Source: Halobacteriovorax sp. GB3 (GTDB taxonomy: Bacteria; Bdellovibrionota; Bacteriovoracia; Bacteriovoracales; Bacteriovoracaceae). From it: a DNA stretch of 64,000 nt. Shown one piece after another: positions 33,490-42,700 of the stretch. The notes beneath the pieces were generated by a model. That model was given only the letters and a program-made list of their open reading frames with translations, was not told the DNA's origin and made no database searches. The number at the start of each line of letters is the position of its first letter. The first letter of the stretch is position 1. The translations under genes and the position numbers were made by a program. The DNA lies in the NCBI RefSeq assembly GCF_028649655.1, contig NZ_JAQSLN010000003.1, forward strand, positions 1 through 64,000, given 5' to 3'.

Positions 33490-36240
33490 ATGCCTAAAAA
33501 AATATTTGAACTGGCCAAAGAATTAGATATGGGAGCTCTCGATTTAGTTGAAACACTAAAAGGTGAGGGTTATTCCGTAAGAAACCACATGACTTCTTTA
33601 ACTGATGAAGAAGTTGAGCAGGTCTTATCTAAGTTTCAAGCGAAAGCTGATAGTAAAAAAGAAACAAAGAAGACGACTAAGAAAAAAGTTGCCAAGAAAA
33701 AAGCAACGAAGAAAAAGGTCGTTAAAAAAGCTGCAGCTTCAAGTGATTCTTCAACTGAAGAAGAAAAAGAAGCAGCTCCTAAGACTGTAACTAGAAAAAA
33801 GAAAACAGTCGTTAGGAAGAAAACATCAGCGAGTGCAGAAGTTTCTGAGCCAAAAACTGAAGAAGAGCCTATCGTTGAAGCAGCCCCGGTTGCTGAAGTG
33901 AAGCTTGAGGCTGAAGTTGAGAAGGTTGAAGAGCCAAGTGAGGAAACTGTAGCTGTTGAAACTGAACAAGAGAGTGAAGTCGTAGAAACTTCTAGTGAAG
34001 AAGCTTCTAGCGAGGAGAAGAACCTGGCCAGTGGTGAATCTCCAGAGCAGCTTCTTAATACTCGTAAGTTCGGTCTTCGTGTTGTTTCTAAGCCTAAAGA
34101 AAAAACAGAAGAAGAGAAAAAGGCTGAAGCTAATTCAGATAAGAAAGTTGAGAAAACTCATCGTTTCACTCCTGTTTCTACTCCTGAAGAATCATCAAGT
34201 GACGAAGATGCAAAGAAAGATACGGCCAAGAAAAGAATTGGTGGTCTTGCATCGATGGTTTCTGGAAAGAAAACATCGATTTCTAAAGCACAAGTTCTAA
34301 CTGAGACAAAGGCAGAGGAAGAGTTAAAGTCTTATGCTGCTCTTAGTGGAACTGGTCGTCCAATTTATACTCAAGTTAAGCGTAAAAAATCATATTCTGG
34401 TCCGAGTAAGTCAACTGAGATTACAGAGGTTAAAGAGTCTAAGCGTGTTGTAAAGCTTCATAAAGGAGCGACTGTAGAGCAACTAGCGAAAAAGCTTTCT
34501 GTTAAACTTAAGGATATGATCGATGCTTGTCTTGATATCAACTTACTCGTTAAGAACGGTGACTATGTTGGTATTAAATTAGCAACTCAAATTGCTGATC
34601 TATACAACTACAGAGTTGAAGACGTTTCTTTTGATGAAGATAAAGTTATTGGTAAAGAAAAGAAGTCTGATAGCAGTCTACCTCTTCGTGATCCTATCAT
34701 TACAATTATGGGACACGTTGATCATGGTAAGACGACACTTCTCGATTATATCCGTAATGCAAAAGTTGCTTCAGGTGAAGCTGGTGGTATCACTCAGCAC
34801 ATTGGGGCTTATTCTGTAGACGTTGGCGGTAAGAGGCTTACTTTCCTCGATACTCCTGGTCACGCGGCTTTCGCTTCTATGAGACAGCGTGGTGCTGATG
34901 TAACGGATATTGTTGTTCTTGTTGTTGCTGCAGATGATGGTGTGATGCCTCAGACGAAAGAATCTGTTAAGTATTGTGAACAAGCTGGTGTTCCAGTTAT
35001 TGTTGCTGTTAACAAGATGGATAAAGAACAAGCAAACCCAGATCGCGTTAAAACTGAGCTTTCTGAGTTAAATATTACTCCTGAAGAATGGGGTGGGGAC
35101 ACTCAATTTTGTCCAATCTCAGCTCTTAAAGGTGATGGTGTAGATGAGCTACTCGAGAGTATTGCTCTTCTTGCTGAAGTTTCTGAACTTCGTGCAGATC
35201 CTAAAGGACAGGCCGAAGGTGTTGTTATCGAGTCAAAAGTTGAGCAGGGACGTGGTCCAGTTGCAACTGTTCTCGTTCAGTCAGGAACACTAAGTAAAGG
35301 TGACTCTATCGTTGTTGGTGAAACTTTTGGCCGCGCTAGAAGTCTAACTGATAGCTTTGGAAAAGATCTTAAATCAGCTGGACCTTCTGTTCCAGTCCAG
35401 ATCTTAGGTCTTCAGGACGCTCCTTCTCCAGGTGATACTCTTAACGTTGTTAAAAACGAAAGAGAAGCTAAGAAAATTGCTGGTAACCGTGAGCTAGAAA
35501 GAAAGAAGCTTGAACAAGCTCCTAAGAAGCAGAAGATGTCACTTGAGGACTTCTTCGCTGCAGCTTCTGCTAGTGAACAAGAAACAAAAGAACTTAATGT
35601 TATCGTTAGAACTGATGTTCAGGGATCTTTTGAAGCGATTAAGCAAGCTCTTGAGCCACTTTCAAATAAAGAGGTTTCTGTAAGAGTCATTGCTGGTGGT
35701 GTTGGTCCAATTACTGATAGTGACGTTACACTTGCTGATTCAGCAAATGCCTTTATCTTTGGTTTCAACATGAGACCATTAACAAGTGCAAGAAAGCTGG
35801 CTGAGCAACAAGGTGTTGATGTTAAAACTTATTCAATTATCTATGAGTTAATCAATGATGTAACGCTTGCCATTGAAGGACTTCTTGATCCAGACTTCGT
35901 TGAGGAATATCTTGGTCGTGCTGAAGTACGTGATACATTCTCTGTACCAAAAGCTGGTACAATTGCTGGTTCTTACGTTGTTGACGGTAAGATCTTGGCA
36001 GGATGTTCTGTTAGACTTCTTAGAAATGGTAAAATTATTTTTGACGGTAAGATGTCATCACTTAAGAGATTTAAAGATGATGTTAAAGAAGTTAAAGATG
36101 GTTACGAGTGTGGTGTTGCTCTTGAAGGGTTTAACGATATCAAGATCAACGATACATTTGAAGCTTATATGATGGTTGAGAAAAAGAGAACTTTAGAAGA
36201 TGTTGCTCGTGAAGAAAAAGAAGCGCAGGCCAATCTTTAG
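33490..36240 (+). CDS. infB: Translation initiation factor IF-2
   Basis: The 916-residue IF-2 delivers fMet-tRNA to the 30S subunit. It has the small N-terminal IF2_N helix (1-50), and a long Lys/Glu/Ala/Ser-rich linker (about 55-310) that is low complexity and varies between species. The GTPase core begins with IMGHVDHGKTTLLDYIR (about 406-422) followed by DTPGHAAF and NKMDK. Domains II, III and the tRNA-binding IV complete the C-terminal half. It lies 39 bases after nusA and 14 before rbfA. Confidence 0.98.
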   Translation: MPKKIFELAKELDMGALDLVETLKGEGYSVRNHMTSLTDEEVEQVLSKFQAKADSKKETKKTTKKKVAKKKATKKKVVKKAAASSDSSTEEEKEAAPKTVTRKKKTVVRKKTSASAEVSEPKTEEEPIVEAAPVAEVKLEAEVEKVEEPSEETVAVETEQESEVVETSSEEASSEEKNLASGESPEQLLNTRKFGLRVVSKPKEKTEEEKKAEANSDKKVEKTHRFTPVSTPEESSSDEDAKKDTAKKRIGGLASMVSGKKTSISKAQVLTETKAEEELKSYAALSGTGRPIYTQVKRKKSYSGPSKSTEITEVKESKRVVKLHKGATVEQLAKKLSVKLKDMIDACLDINLLVKNGDYVGIKLATQIADLYNYRVEDVSFDEDKVIGKEKKSDSSLPLRDPIITIMGHVDHGKTTLLDYIRNAKVASGEAGGITQHIGAYSVDVGGKRLTFLDTPGHAAFASMRQRGADVTDIVVLVVAADDGVMPQTKESVKYCEQAGVPVIVAVNKMDKEQANPDRVKTELSELNITPEEWGGDTQFCPISALKGDGVDELLESIALLAEVSELRADPKGQAEGVVIESKVEQGRGPVATVLVQSGTLSKGDSIVVGETFGRARSLTDSFGKDLKSAGPSVPVQILGLQDAPSPGDTLNVVKNEREAKKIAGNRELERKKLEQAPKKQKMSLEDFFAAASASEQETKELNVIVRTDVQGSFEAIKQALEPLSNKEVSVRVIAGGVGPITDSDVTLADSANAFIFGFNMRPLTSARKLAEQQGVDVKTYSIIYELINDVTLAIEGLLDPDFVEEYLGRAEVRDTFSVPKAGTIAGSYVVDGKILAGCSVRLLRNGKIIFDGKMSSLKRFKDDVKEVKDGYECGVALEGFNDIKINDTFEAYMMVEKKRTLEDVAREEKEAQANL

Positions 36241-36254
36241 TTTTAGGTAAAACC

Positions 36255-36638
36255 ATGGCGAAGAAGAATTTTAAAAAAGAAAAATATACTGAGAAGCTCG
36301 TTCACGAATTGAACGGGTTTCTTAGAAGAGAGGCCAATGATTCACGTCTGACTTTTGTTAGTATTACAAAAGTTGAGCTGACTGTGGATTATACTATGGC
36401 CAAGGTCTACTGGGACACTTTCGATGCAAATAAGCGTGGAGATGCCAAGAAGGCCATTGAAGGTTTAGGTCCTAGACTTAGATCTCACCTTGCTAAGACT
36501 TTAAAAGTTAGGCAAGTTCCTGAGTTGAAGTTTTTCTATGATTCTCAGTATGTTGATGAGCGCTATATCACAGACATACTTGAGTCGGAAGCTCAGGAGG
36601 GACGCCTCGCCTCTGATGAAGAGGACGGCGAAGAGTAA
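36255..36638 (+). CDS. rbfA: 30S ribosome-binding factor RbfA
   Basis: The 127-residue KH-like protein binds immature 30S subunits. Family features include the helical start EKLVHELNGFLRREANDSRL, FVSITKVELTVDYTMAKVYW and VRQVPELKFFYDSQYVDE near residues 87-104. An acidic tail (ASDEEDGEE) ends it. The position between infB and truB is standard. Confidence 0.94.
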   Translation: MAKKNFKKEKYTEKLVHELNGFLRREANDSRLTFVSITKVELTVDYTMAKVYWDTFDANKRGDAKKAIEGLGPRLRSHLAKTLKVRQVPELKFFYDSQYVDERYITDILESEAQEGRLASDEEDGEE

Positions 36639-36642
36639 AATT

Positions 36643-37566
36643 ATGGCAAAGAAAAATAGAGGCCCAGAGTATGGGCCTTTTCTTTTTAATGTTTATAAAC
36701 CTGTTGGCGTAACATCATTCGATGTCATTCGCGCCTTTAAATACAATCTTCCTAAAGGTTTTGGTAAAATAGGACATTTTGGAACTCTCGATCCTTTTGC
36801 TGAAGGTGTACTCATGGTGGCAACTGGTCCGGCCACGAGACTGACTGATCGTGTTCACGAAATGACAAAAACCTATATTGCCAAGGGTGTCCTTGGTATT
36901 CATTCTCCCACGGGGGATCTGACGGCCAAGGAAGATGAGCTCATTAAAAGCGATTGTACTTTTTTAAAAGAGAAAACGCTGGGTGACTTTAAAAGTACTC
37001 TTGAAAGTAAGTTTCAAGGGGATTATATGCAAGTGCCGCCTCATTTTTCTGCGACTAAGCACGAGGGGAAGGCCTTGCATGAGTGGGCCAGACAAGGTGT
37101 TTTGATAGAAAAAGAAGCAGTAAAGCGTTTTATCCACAATATCGAAATCATTGAATTTGATTATCCCCACGTGATCTTTAGGGCCACAGTAAGTAGCGGG
37201 ACCTATATTCGAACTCTTTTTGAAGATATGGCCAAAGAATTTGCAACGACTGGTGCTCTTAAAGAATTGTGCCGAGAAAAGATTGGACCTATTTCCATGG
37301 CCAATTCTATTCACACTGATAACTGGCCAAAAAGAGGTGAGTGTACAGTAGATGATCTTCTCTCCATTAGAACAACTTTTGAAGAGCTTTTTGATCTTCC
37401 AAAGTGTGAAATCCCTGAGGGAAAAAGGGACCTTCTTTTTAATGGGGCCGATGTTCATTGTGATTACTTAGATGGAGAGTATTTGGTTGTTGATCAAGGG
37501 GTTGTAATTGCCTTAGCGGATGTAAAAAAGACAAGACTGAAGTTTAAAGTTCGCTTATTTATCTAA
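36643..37566 (+). CDS. truB: tRNA pseudouridine-55 synthase TruB
   Basis: The 307-residue enzyme isomerises U55 in tRNA. The catalytic region GHFGTLDPFAEGVLMVATG (about 47-65) holds the active Asp, and KTYIAKGVLGIHSPTGD and SGTYIRTLFEDMAKE are typical. The N-terminus has LFNVYKPVGVTSFDV. ATG at 36643 is four bases after the rbfA stop. No clear terminator follows; a promoter for the next gene lies 100 bases on. Confidence 0.95.
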   Translation: MAKKNRGPEYGPFLFNVYKPVGVTSFDVIRAFKYNLPKGFGKIGHFGTLDPFAEGVLMVATGPATRLTDRVHEMTKTYIAKGVLGIHSPTGDLTAKEDELIKSDCTFLKEKTLGDFKSTLESKFQGDYMQVPPHFSATKHEGKALHEWARQGVLIEKEAVKRFIHNIEIIEFDYPHVIFRATVSSGTYIRTLFEDMAKEFATTGALKELCREKIGPISMANSIHTDNWPKRGECTVDDLLSIRTTFEELFDLPKCEIPEGKRDLLFNGADVHCDYLDGEYLVVDQGVVIALADVKKTRLKFKVRLFI

Positions 37567-37673
37567 GAGTCGAGGAGCGCTCACAGTGGGAAAGCCCTGT
37601 GTTATTGGCCTTTGCGTCTAAAAAAAATTACAAATATCTGAACTAAACACTCGAAATAATTTAGACGAAACGT

Positions 37674-37701
37674 TTGAACATAGTGTATGATTAGCTATAA
37701 C
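37674..37701 (+). promoter_or_regulatory. Promoter of the membrane ferredoxin gene
   Basis: TTGAAC (37674-37679) and TATAAC (37696-37701) are spaced by 16 bases, close to a sigma-70 consensus. Transcription would start near 37708, giving a leader of about 40 bases before GTG 37750. Confidence 0.6.
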
Positions 37702-37749
37702 AAAATTTTAAAATGATCTCGTTTGAGAAGAGAAAATAAGGAGTTGTGT

Positions 37750-38589
37750 GTGAATACGACAATGATTGCCATGGGAGTTGCTGTTCTAGCCGGTGTAGGG
37801 CTTGTTGTTACTCTAGGTGTCTTATCGTTACTATCAGGTGGTCTTCACTTTTTATTTGCAAGGCCAAGAGTTGAAATTTTAAAGTCTGAAAAGGGTGAAA
37901 CTGGATTCGCTTTTGGCTTTAAGTGGAATGCTGCTCGCGAGCCTGCTAAGTTTAATAGAATTAAACTCCGTCTATTCAACCCATTTGGAAGTCCAACTCA
38001 GGTTGAAAAGACAGTAGAATTCTCTCCAAAAAGTACTAATTTTGCAGAAGACTTTGATATGGCCGAAGCCATGAAGCAAATTCTTGAGTGCGATCGTTTA
38101 GATGACGCTCTTTTAGAGATTGAAGTGATGGCATCTAAAGAAGGTGTAACTCACTACTTCAGCATGAAAGTTAGAAAATTCCTTGAAAAAGTAAAATCAG
38201 CGACTCAAACAGCTGCTGAGTTTAATGAAGCGAATAAAGTAGATAACTCTAAGCCAGTTTATACGATTCCATCGCGTTCATTTATTGCTGATCCGCTTCC
38301 AGCATCTAATAAAGCATTGAAAATTGCTACAAACCCTGAGTTTGCCGGTCAATTTCAATCAGCAGATGCTTCAGCTGCACCTCAAGAAAACTTTGCTGTT
38401 TCTAAGGTGTGGATTGAAGATGGTTGTATTGTTTGTAATGCTTGTGAAGGTATTTTTCCTGAAGTATTTGAAGTTACTGATGATACTTGTCTTATTAGAG
38501 ATGGAGCTCCTCTTGATGATGGTCTGAAGATTCTAGAGGCCGCCGAAGCTTGCCCAACTGAAGTAATTAAGTTTAACAAAGTTGGTTAA
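37750..38589 (+). CDS. Membrane-anchored single-cluster ferredoxin
   Basis: The 279-residue product opens with one membrane helix (about 4-33, MIAMGVAVLAGVGLVVTLG...). A charged soluble region of about 180 residues without known domain follows. The tail is a ferredoxin module: EDGCIVCNACEGIFPEVFEV supplies CxxCxxC and AEACPTEVIKF the last cysteine, as in one-cluster [3Fe-4S]/[4Fe-4S] ferredoxins. GTG 37750 is preferred because AAGGAG lies 6 bases upstream. It has its own promoter and terminator, so it is probably a single-gene unit. The electron partner is unknown. Confidence 0.78.
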   Translation: MNTTMIAMGVAVLAGVGLVVTLGVLSLLSGGLHFLFARPRVEILKSEKGETGFAFGFKWNAAREPAKFNRIKLRLFNPFGSPTQVEKTVEFSPKSTNFAEDFDMAEAMKQILECDRLDDALLEIEVMASKEGVTHYFSMKVRKFLEKVKSATQTAAEFNEANKVDNSKPVYTIPSRSFIADPLPASNKALKIATNPEFAGQFQSADASAAPQENFAVSKVWIEDGCIVCNACEGIFPEVFEVTDDTCLIRDGAPLDDGLKILEAAEACPTEVIKFNKVG

Positions 38590-38633
38590 TTAATTTCTGT
38601 ACATACCGTCTAAAACTTAGGCGATTCTAATGA

Positions 38634-38659
38634 GGGAGAACAGTGTTCTCCCTTTTTTT
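38634..38659 (+). terminator. Rho-independent terminator after the ferredoxin gene
   Basis: GGGAGAAC (38634-38641) and GTTCTCCC (38645-38652) form an 8-bp stem with a 3-nt loop, followed by seven T. Confidence 0.93.
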
Positions 38660-38777
38660 ATCACGTGTTTTGTGAAGGAAAAGTGGCCTGTTTTGGCCGT
38701 AAATCTTTCACAATATCAGATTTTTCCACTTTCTCTATTGTAATAATAATAGGTTGGCCAATGGCCGGTTGTTACCT

Positions 38778-38858
38778 ATGAATATCCGTACTCTGCCTCT
38801 CGTTTGTGGCATCGTGATTGCAATATATTTAACAATCAATTTAATGGAACCTTTGTGA
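38778..38858 (+). CDS. Possible 26-residue membrane peptide
   Basis: ATG at 38778 opens a 26-codon frame, MNIRTLPLVCGIVIAIYLTI then NLMEPL and TGA. A basic start and one hydrophobic helix give it the look of a small membrane protein. No good ribosome-binding site precedes it, so it may be chance; it lies 15 bases before the barrel gene and could act as a leader frame. The rest of the 283-base gap from 38590 to 38873 holds the preceding terminator and four GGCC sites. Confidence 0.25.
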   Translation: MNIRTLPLVCGIVIAIYLTINLMEPL

Positions 38859-38873
38859 AAAGGATGTAGAGCT

Positions 38874-39695
38874 TTGAAAAAACTAATACTTACTATTGCA
38901 CCGATGACTTTATTAGCGATGGCCAATGCGCAATCTAATAATACAGTTGTTAATAAGTTAGACACTGTTAAAGAGAAAGTCTCGCTTTCGGCTTCGTCTT
39001 CTCTTGAGTCGTCACTTGAAAAGGGTGCGGGAAATTCATTTCAAAATACAACAAGTCTTTCAGGTAAGTACAAGCTTGATGGTGGTTATGTTCTTTCTAC
39101 GGGTGTTGCCTTTGATAAGGACTTTAATAACGATAGAGAATTAACGGTTAGAGACTCATCTCTTTCTGTTTCTAAGTCTATCGGTGCAAGCCAGACATTC
39201 ATTTATAGGTCTTTGAAAGCATCTCTTACGCTTCCGATTTCAAAGAGATCACGTAAGGATACAGATCTTATTACGGCCCTTAGTTTAGGTGCTACGTATG
39301 GATTGTCACTTGATAAGTATATGAGTGGAGTCTCTCTTTATCTTATGCCGAGTATTACAAAATATGCTCACCAGTATGAGACTGCGAGATATTCTCTAAC
39401 ATCTAACTCTAGTCACCGTGCACTTACTAGAGTGCTCGTGAGCTATGACTTCGCTAAGAGATTCAATCTTAGCATGGACAATATTTATTACAGAACTTGG
39501 ACGTATAGAGGAAATTCAACAGACGTATTTGTTTTGGATCAGTCTCTTTCATATCAAGTTTCAAAAGAGTTATCAGCGAGTCTTGGACATTCTCTTGGAG
39601 GGAATGCGCTCGATTTCGATGGTAAATCAAGTGCCGTAAGGCTCTTTGATGAAAATGAATCAACGGTTTATACCAACTTAACTTACAGATATTAG
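38874..39695 (+). CDS. Outer-membrane beta-barrel protein, family not recognised
   Basis: The 273-residue product begins at TTG, with AAGGATG about 9 bases upstream, and has a signal peptide (MKKLILTIAPMTLLAMANAQ). The mature part alternates polar and apolar residues in strands (SLSGKYKLDGGYVLSTGVAF and similar) and ends in ...YTNLTYRY, with the terminal aromatic residue of outer-membrane barrels. About 10-12 strands seem possible. It lies 54 bases before a very large metalloprotease lipoprotein, so the two may be co-expressed. Confidence 0.75.
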   Translation: MKKLILTIAPMTLLAMANAQSNNTVVNKLDTVKEKVSLSASSSLESSLEKGAGNSFQNTTSLSGKYKLDGGYVLSTGVAFDKDFNNDRELTVRDSSLSVSKSIGASQTFIYRSLKASLTLPISKRSRKDTDLITALSLGATYGLSLDKYMSGVSLYLMPSITKYAHQYETARYSLTSNSSHRALTRVLVSYDFAKRFNLSMDNIYYRTWTYRGNSTDVFVLDQSLSYQVSKELSASLGHSLGGNALDFDGKSSAVRLFDENESTVYTNLTYRY

Positions 39696-39749
39696 ATTTG
39701 AATTACAGTTACAGAATTTGAGCGGAACCAGAAAACGAAGGAATACTAA

Positions 39750-42700
39750 ATGTCGAAAAAGAAACTACTAAATTTAGGATTAATCGCTACAGCTCTACTT
39801 GTTGCAAGTTGTGCAGAAGAGAGAAAAGAAGAATTTGCCCAAGGTCAGGGTGAAGAGCTTCTTAGCATCTCAGATTACAATGGTAAGACCTTTGATCTTA
39901 AAACAAAAGAAGTGATTAGCGGAGACAGTGAGAACTTTTCTGCAACCAGAGAAGTGAAAGTTGATGGTCTTGATGCTGTTAATAATCTCCTTCCTGTTGA
40001 TTACGTAACAAATGCGCCTCTATTTCAAGGGTTTGCATTTCGTGGGCTTCCAAATCATGATTATAAACTTCAGTATGAAGTGAAAGATAAGTATCTTGTT
40101 ATTAATAAGATTGCTAAGAAAGAGGCGATACCTTTTGATGAGCTGACATATGCTGTTGAAATGGAAAACGGTCTTTATAAAGTTCCACTTATTGGATACC
40201 CAATTCAACTAACGAAAGTTGAGAAAATTAAAAATAGCTACGGCGAAGAAACTCACCAACTAAGAGAAAATGGTGAGAAGATGGTTATTGGTTCTACTCA
40301 CTTTAAAATTAACCACCTTGGTCAAGTTCAGTACTTTGGCGCCAAAGAGAAGAAAGATATTTTTCCTTCGCATTTCTTCGATGGAGAGTGGTTTTACGCT
40401 GCAACAATCGTTTCTGCTTCAACAAAGAATGCAACATCAATTGGACGTGACCTTTCAATTGATGCTGAAGCAAATGGTGTTTCAAGAATTCGTTTTAATA
40501 GATACAAAGATACAATTAAGGCCATTAACCTTAACCAAGATAAAATCATTGATACAACTGATGATATCAATAATAAGACGGCCTTCAATATCCCTGTAAG
40601 CTGGGTTGATTACAAAAAGAACACAAGAAATGGTGTTGATCTTTTTGAAGAAGTTCTTCTTGATGATTCAAATAATGAGGCTCCTGAATGGGCCGAGAGA
40701 AGATTTGCTAAAATCGATTTCTCGAAATTCGTTTATAAAATGGTTAAAGGTTGGGAATTCGATGCAACAGTAAATAGCTGGGTTCCTAAAGTTGAAGACC
40801 TAACTGATGGTATTCTTCAAAAGCTTGAAGTCACAAATGACTTCATCTCTTGGACACTATGGTATGAAGAAGAAGAAATTCGTATTAAGTATGCACTTAG
40901 AAGAGCACACAAACCAATTGCTGGTCGTGTCTATAAAAAATCTGATGTTACGAAGTTTGGTTTCTTTCAAACAACAAAACACATGATTCTTAACCACAGA
41001 ATCGAAAGGGATAAAGACCTTGAGAAACTTAAGTTTCTAAACCGTTTTGATCCTAACAAGAAAGAAATTCGTTATTTCTTCTCTACAAATACGTCACAAG
41101 ATATGAGAGCTGTTGGACGTGAAGGAATTCGTGTTTGGAACGAGACTTTCAAAAAGGCCGGTTCTGATATTGAAATCGTACTTGATGAGTCTAAAGATGT
41201 TGAGATTGGTGATATTCGTTACAACATTTTAAATATTGTCGATACAAAAGATGGTTCAGGTCTTTTAGGTTATGGTCCTTCGATTTCAGATACTGAATCT
41301 GGAGAGATTATTTCGGCAACGAATAATATCTATGCGAACCCATTTAGAGAGTCACAGATCTCAAATATTCGTAACTATATGAGACGTGAGCTTGGTCTTC
41401 ACGCTCCAGCTATTGAAGGGCTAAAGATTACTTCAAAGCTGTCTAATAGACTGACAAGCAATATCGCCGGAGCTGCTGGATCAAGTGCTTTTGGAGCAAT
41501 TGATAATAGTATCAAAAATACAACGGCCTATAAGCTACATCAGTCGTACCTAAGTACACTTGCTAAGAGTGAAGATGCTGAGAAGGAATCAGTTAAATCT
41601 TATATCAATACTCTTGATAAAGTGATTGGTACAGGAGATCTACACAAGTTAGAAGAAACTGATCACGCTCATGATCACAATCACGATATTGTAAATATGA
41701 GCTATATCAACAATCCAAGTTCTACTTCAATGGGTGATTTTATCAATCACGGATCGAAGTGTGCTTTCAACGTTGTTGATAACAACTCTTATGAGAGAAT
41801 CCAAAAAGAATGTCCTGAAGTAGATGCTTATGTTGCAGATGTTAAGGCCAATGGTGGAACTCTTGAAAGTAGCGAAAGAGAATTAGAACTCGTAAGAAAC
41901 TGTGCTGAAAAGTTAATCTTTGATGATGTTCTTGCGACATTTGTACATGAGCTTGGGCACAACCTAGGACTACGTCACAACTTTGCAGCTTCAAATGATG
42001 CTAAAAACTATACTTATAAAGACGGTAAGCCAGTAGCTCTAACGGCTTCAACAATGGACTACCTCACTCGCAACGTTGAAGAGCTTCCAGCTCCTGGTGC
42101 TTATGATGTTGCTGCAATTAAGTTTGGTTATGTTGAAAAAGTTGAAACTGAAGATGGTAGAGAAATTGCTCTTAACGGGAAATCGATTGAACAAGCAATG
42201 AAAGATGCTGGAGTTTCAAGAAAAGAATATAACTACTGTACAGATGAGCACGTTGATCTAACGAGCCCACTATGTAAGAGATGGGACCACGGTTCTAATC
42301 CAGAGGAAATTGTAGAATACCTTATTGAAGACTTTAAATCATTTGTTGCTCTCTATGGGCACAAGTATGACAGAATCTTCTCTCCTGATATGTATAGACT
42401 TGCTAGTAAGTTCTACAGAACGACAAGTGAGTTAAAAGGTCTACATGATCATTGGAGAAAGATCGTTGCTCAGGCCCTAGGGAAAAAGAAGCAATATCTT
42501 CAAGGAATTAATGCTAATCAAATGAAGCAAGTTATTGCAGTACTTGATAATGATAATACAGAGCTTGGAAGACAGCATAGACTTTACTACCCAGCTGTTG
42601 AAAAATCATTTAACTTCCTTCTTGAGCTTGCCAATCAAGCACAGAGAGTTTGTTATGTTAAGCCTGTTGGTAATAGTGTTGAATCAGTTCAGGCCCTTGA

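Noticed and set aside
33650-34300. Long Lys/Glu-rich frames on the plus strand inside infB
   Set aside because: They are other-frame shadows of the low-complexity IF-2 linker.
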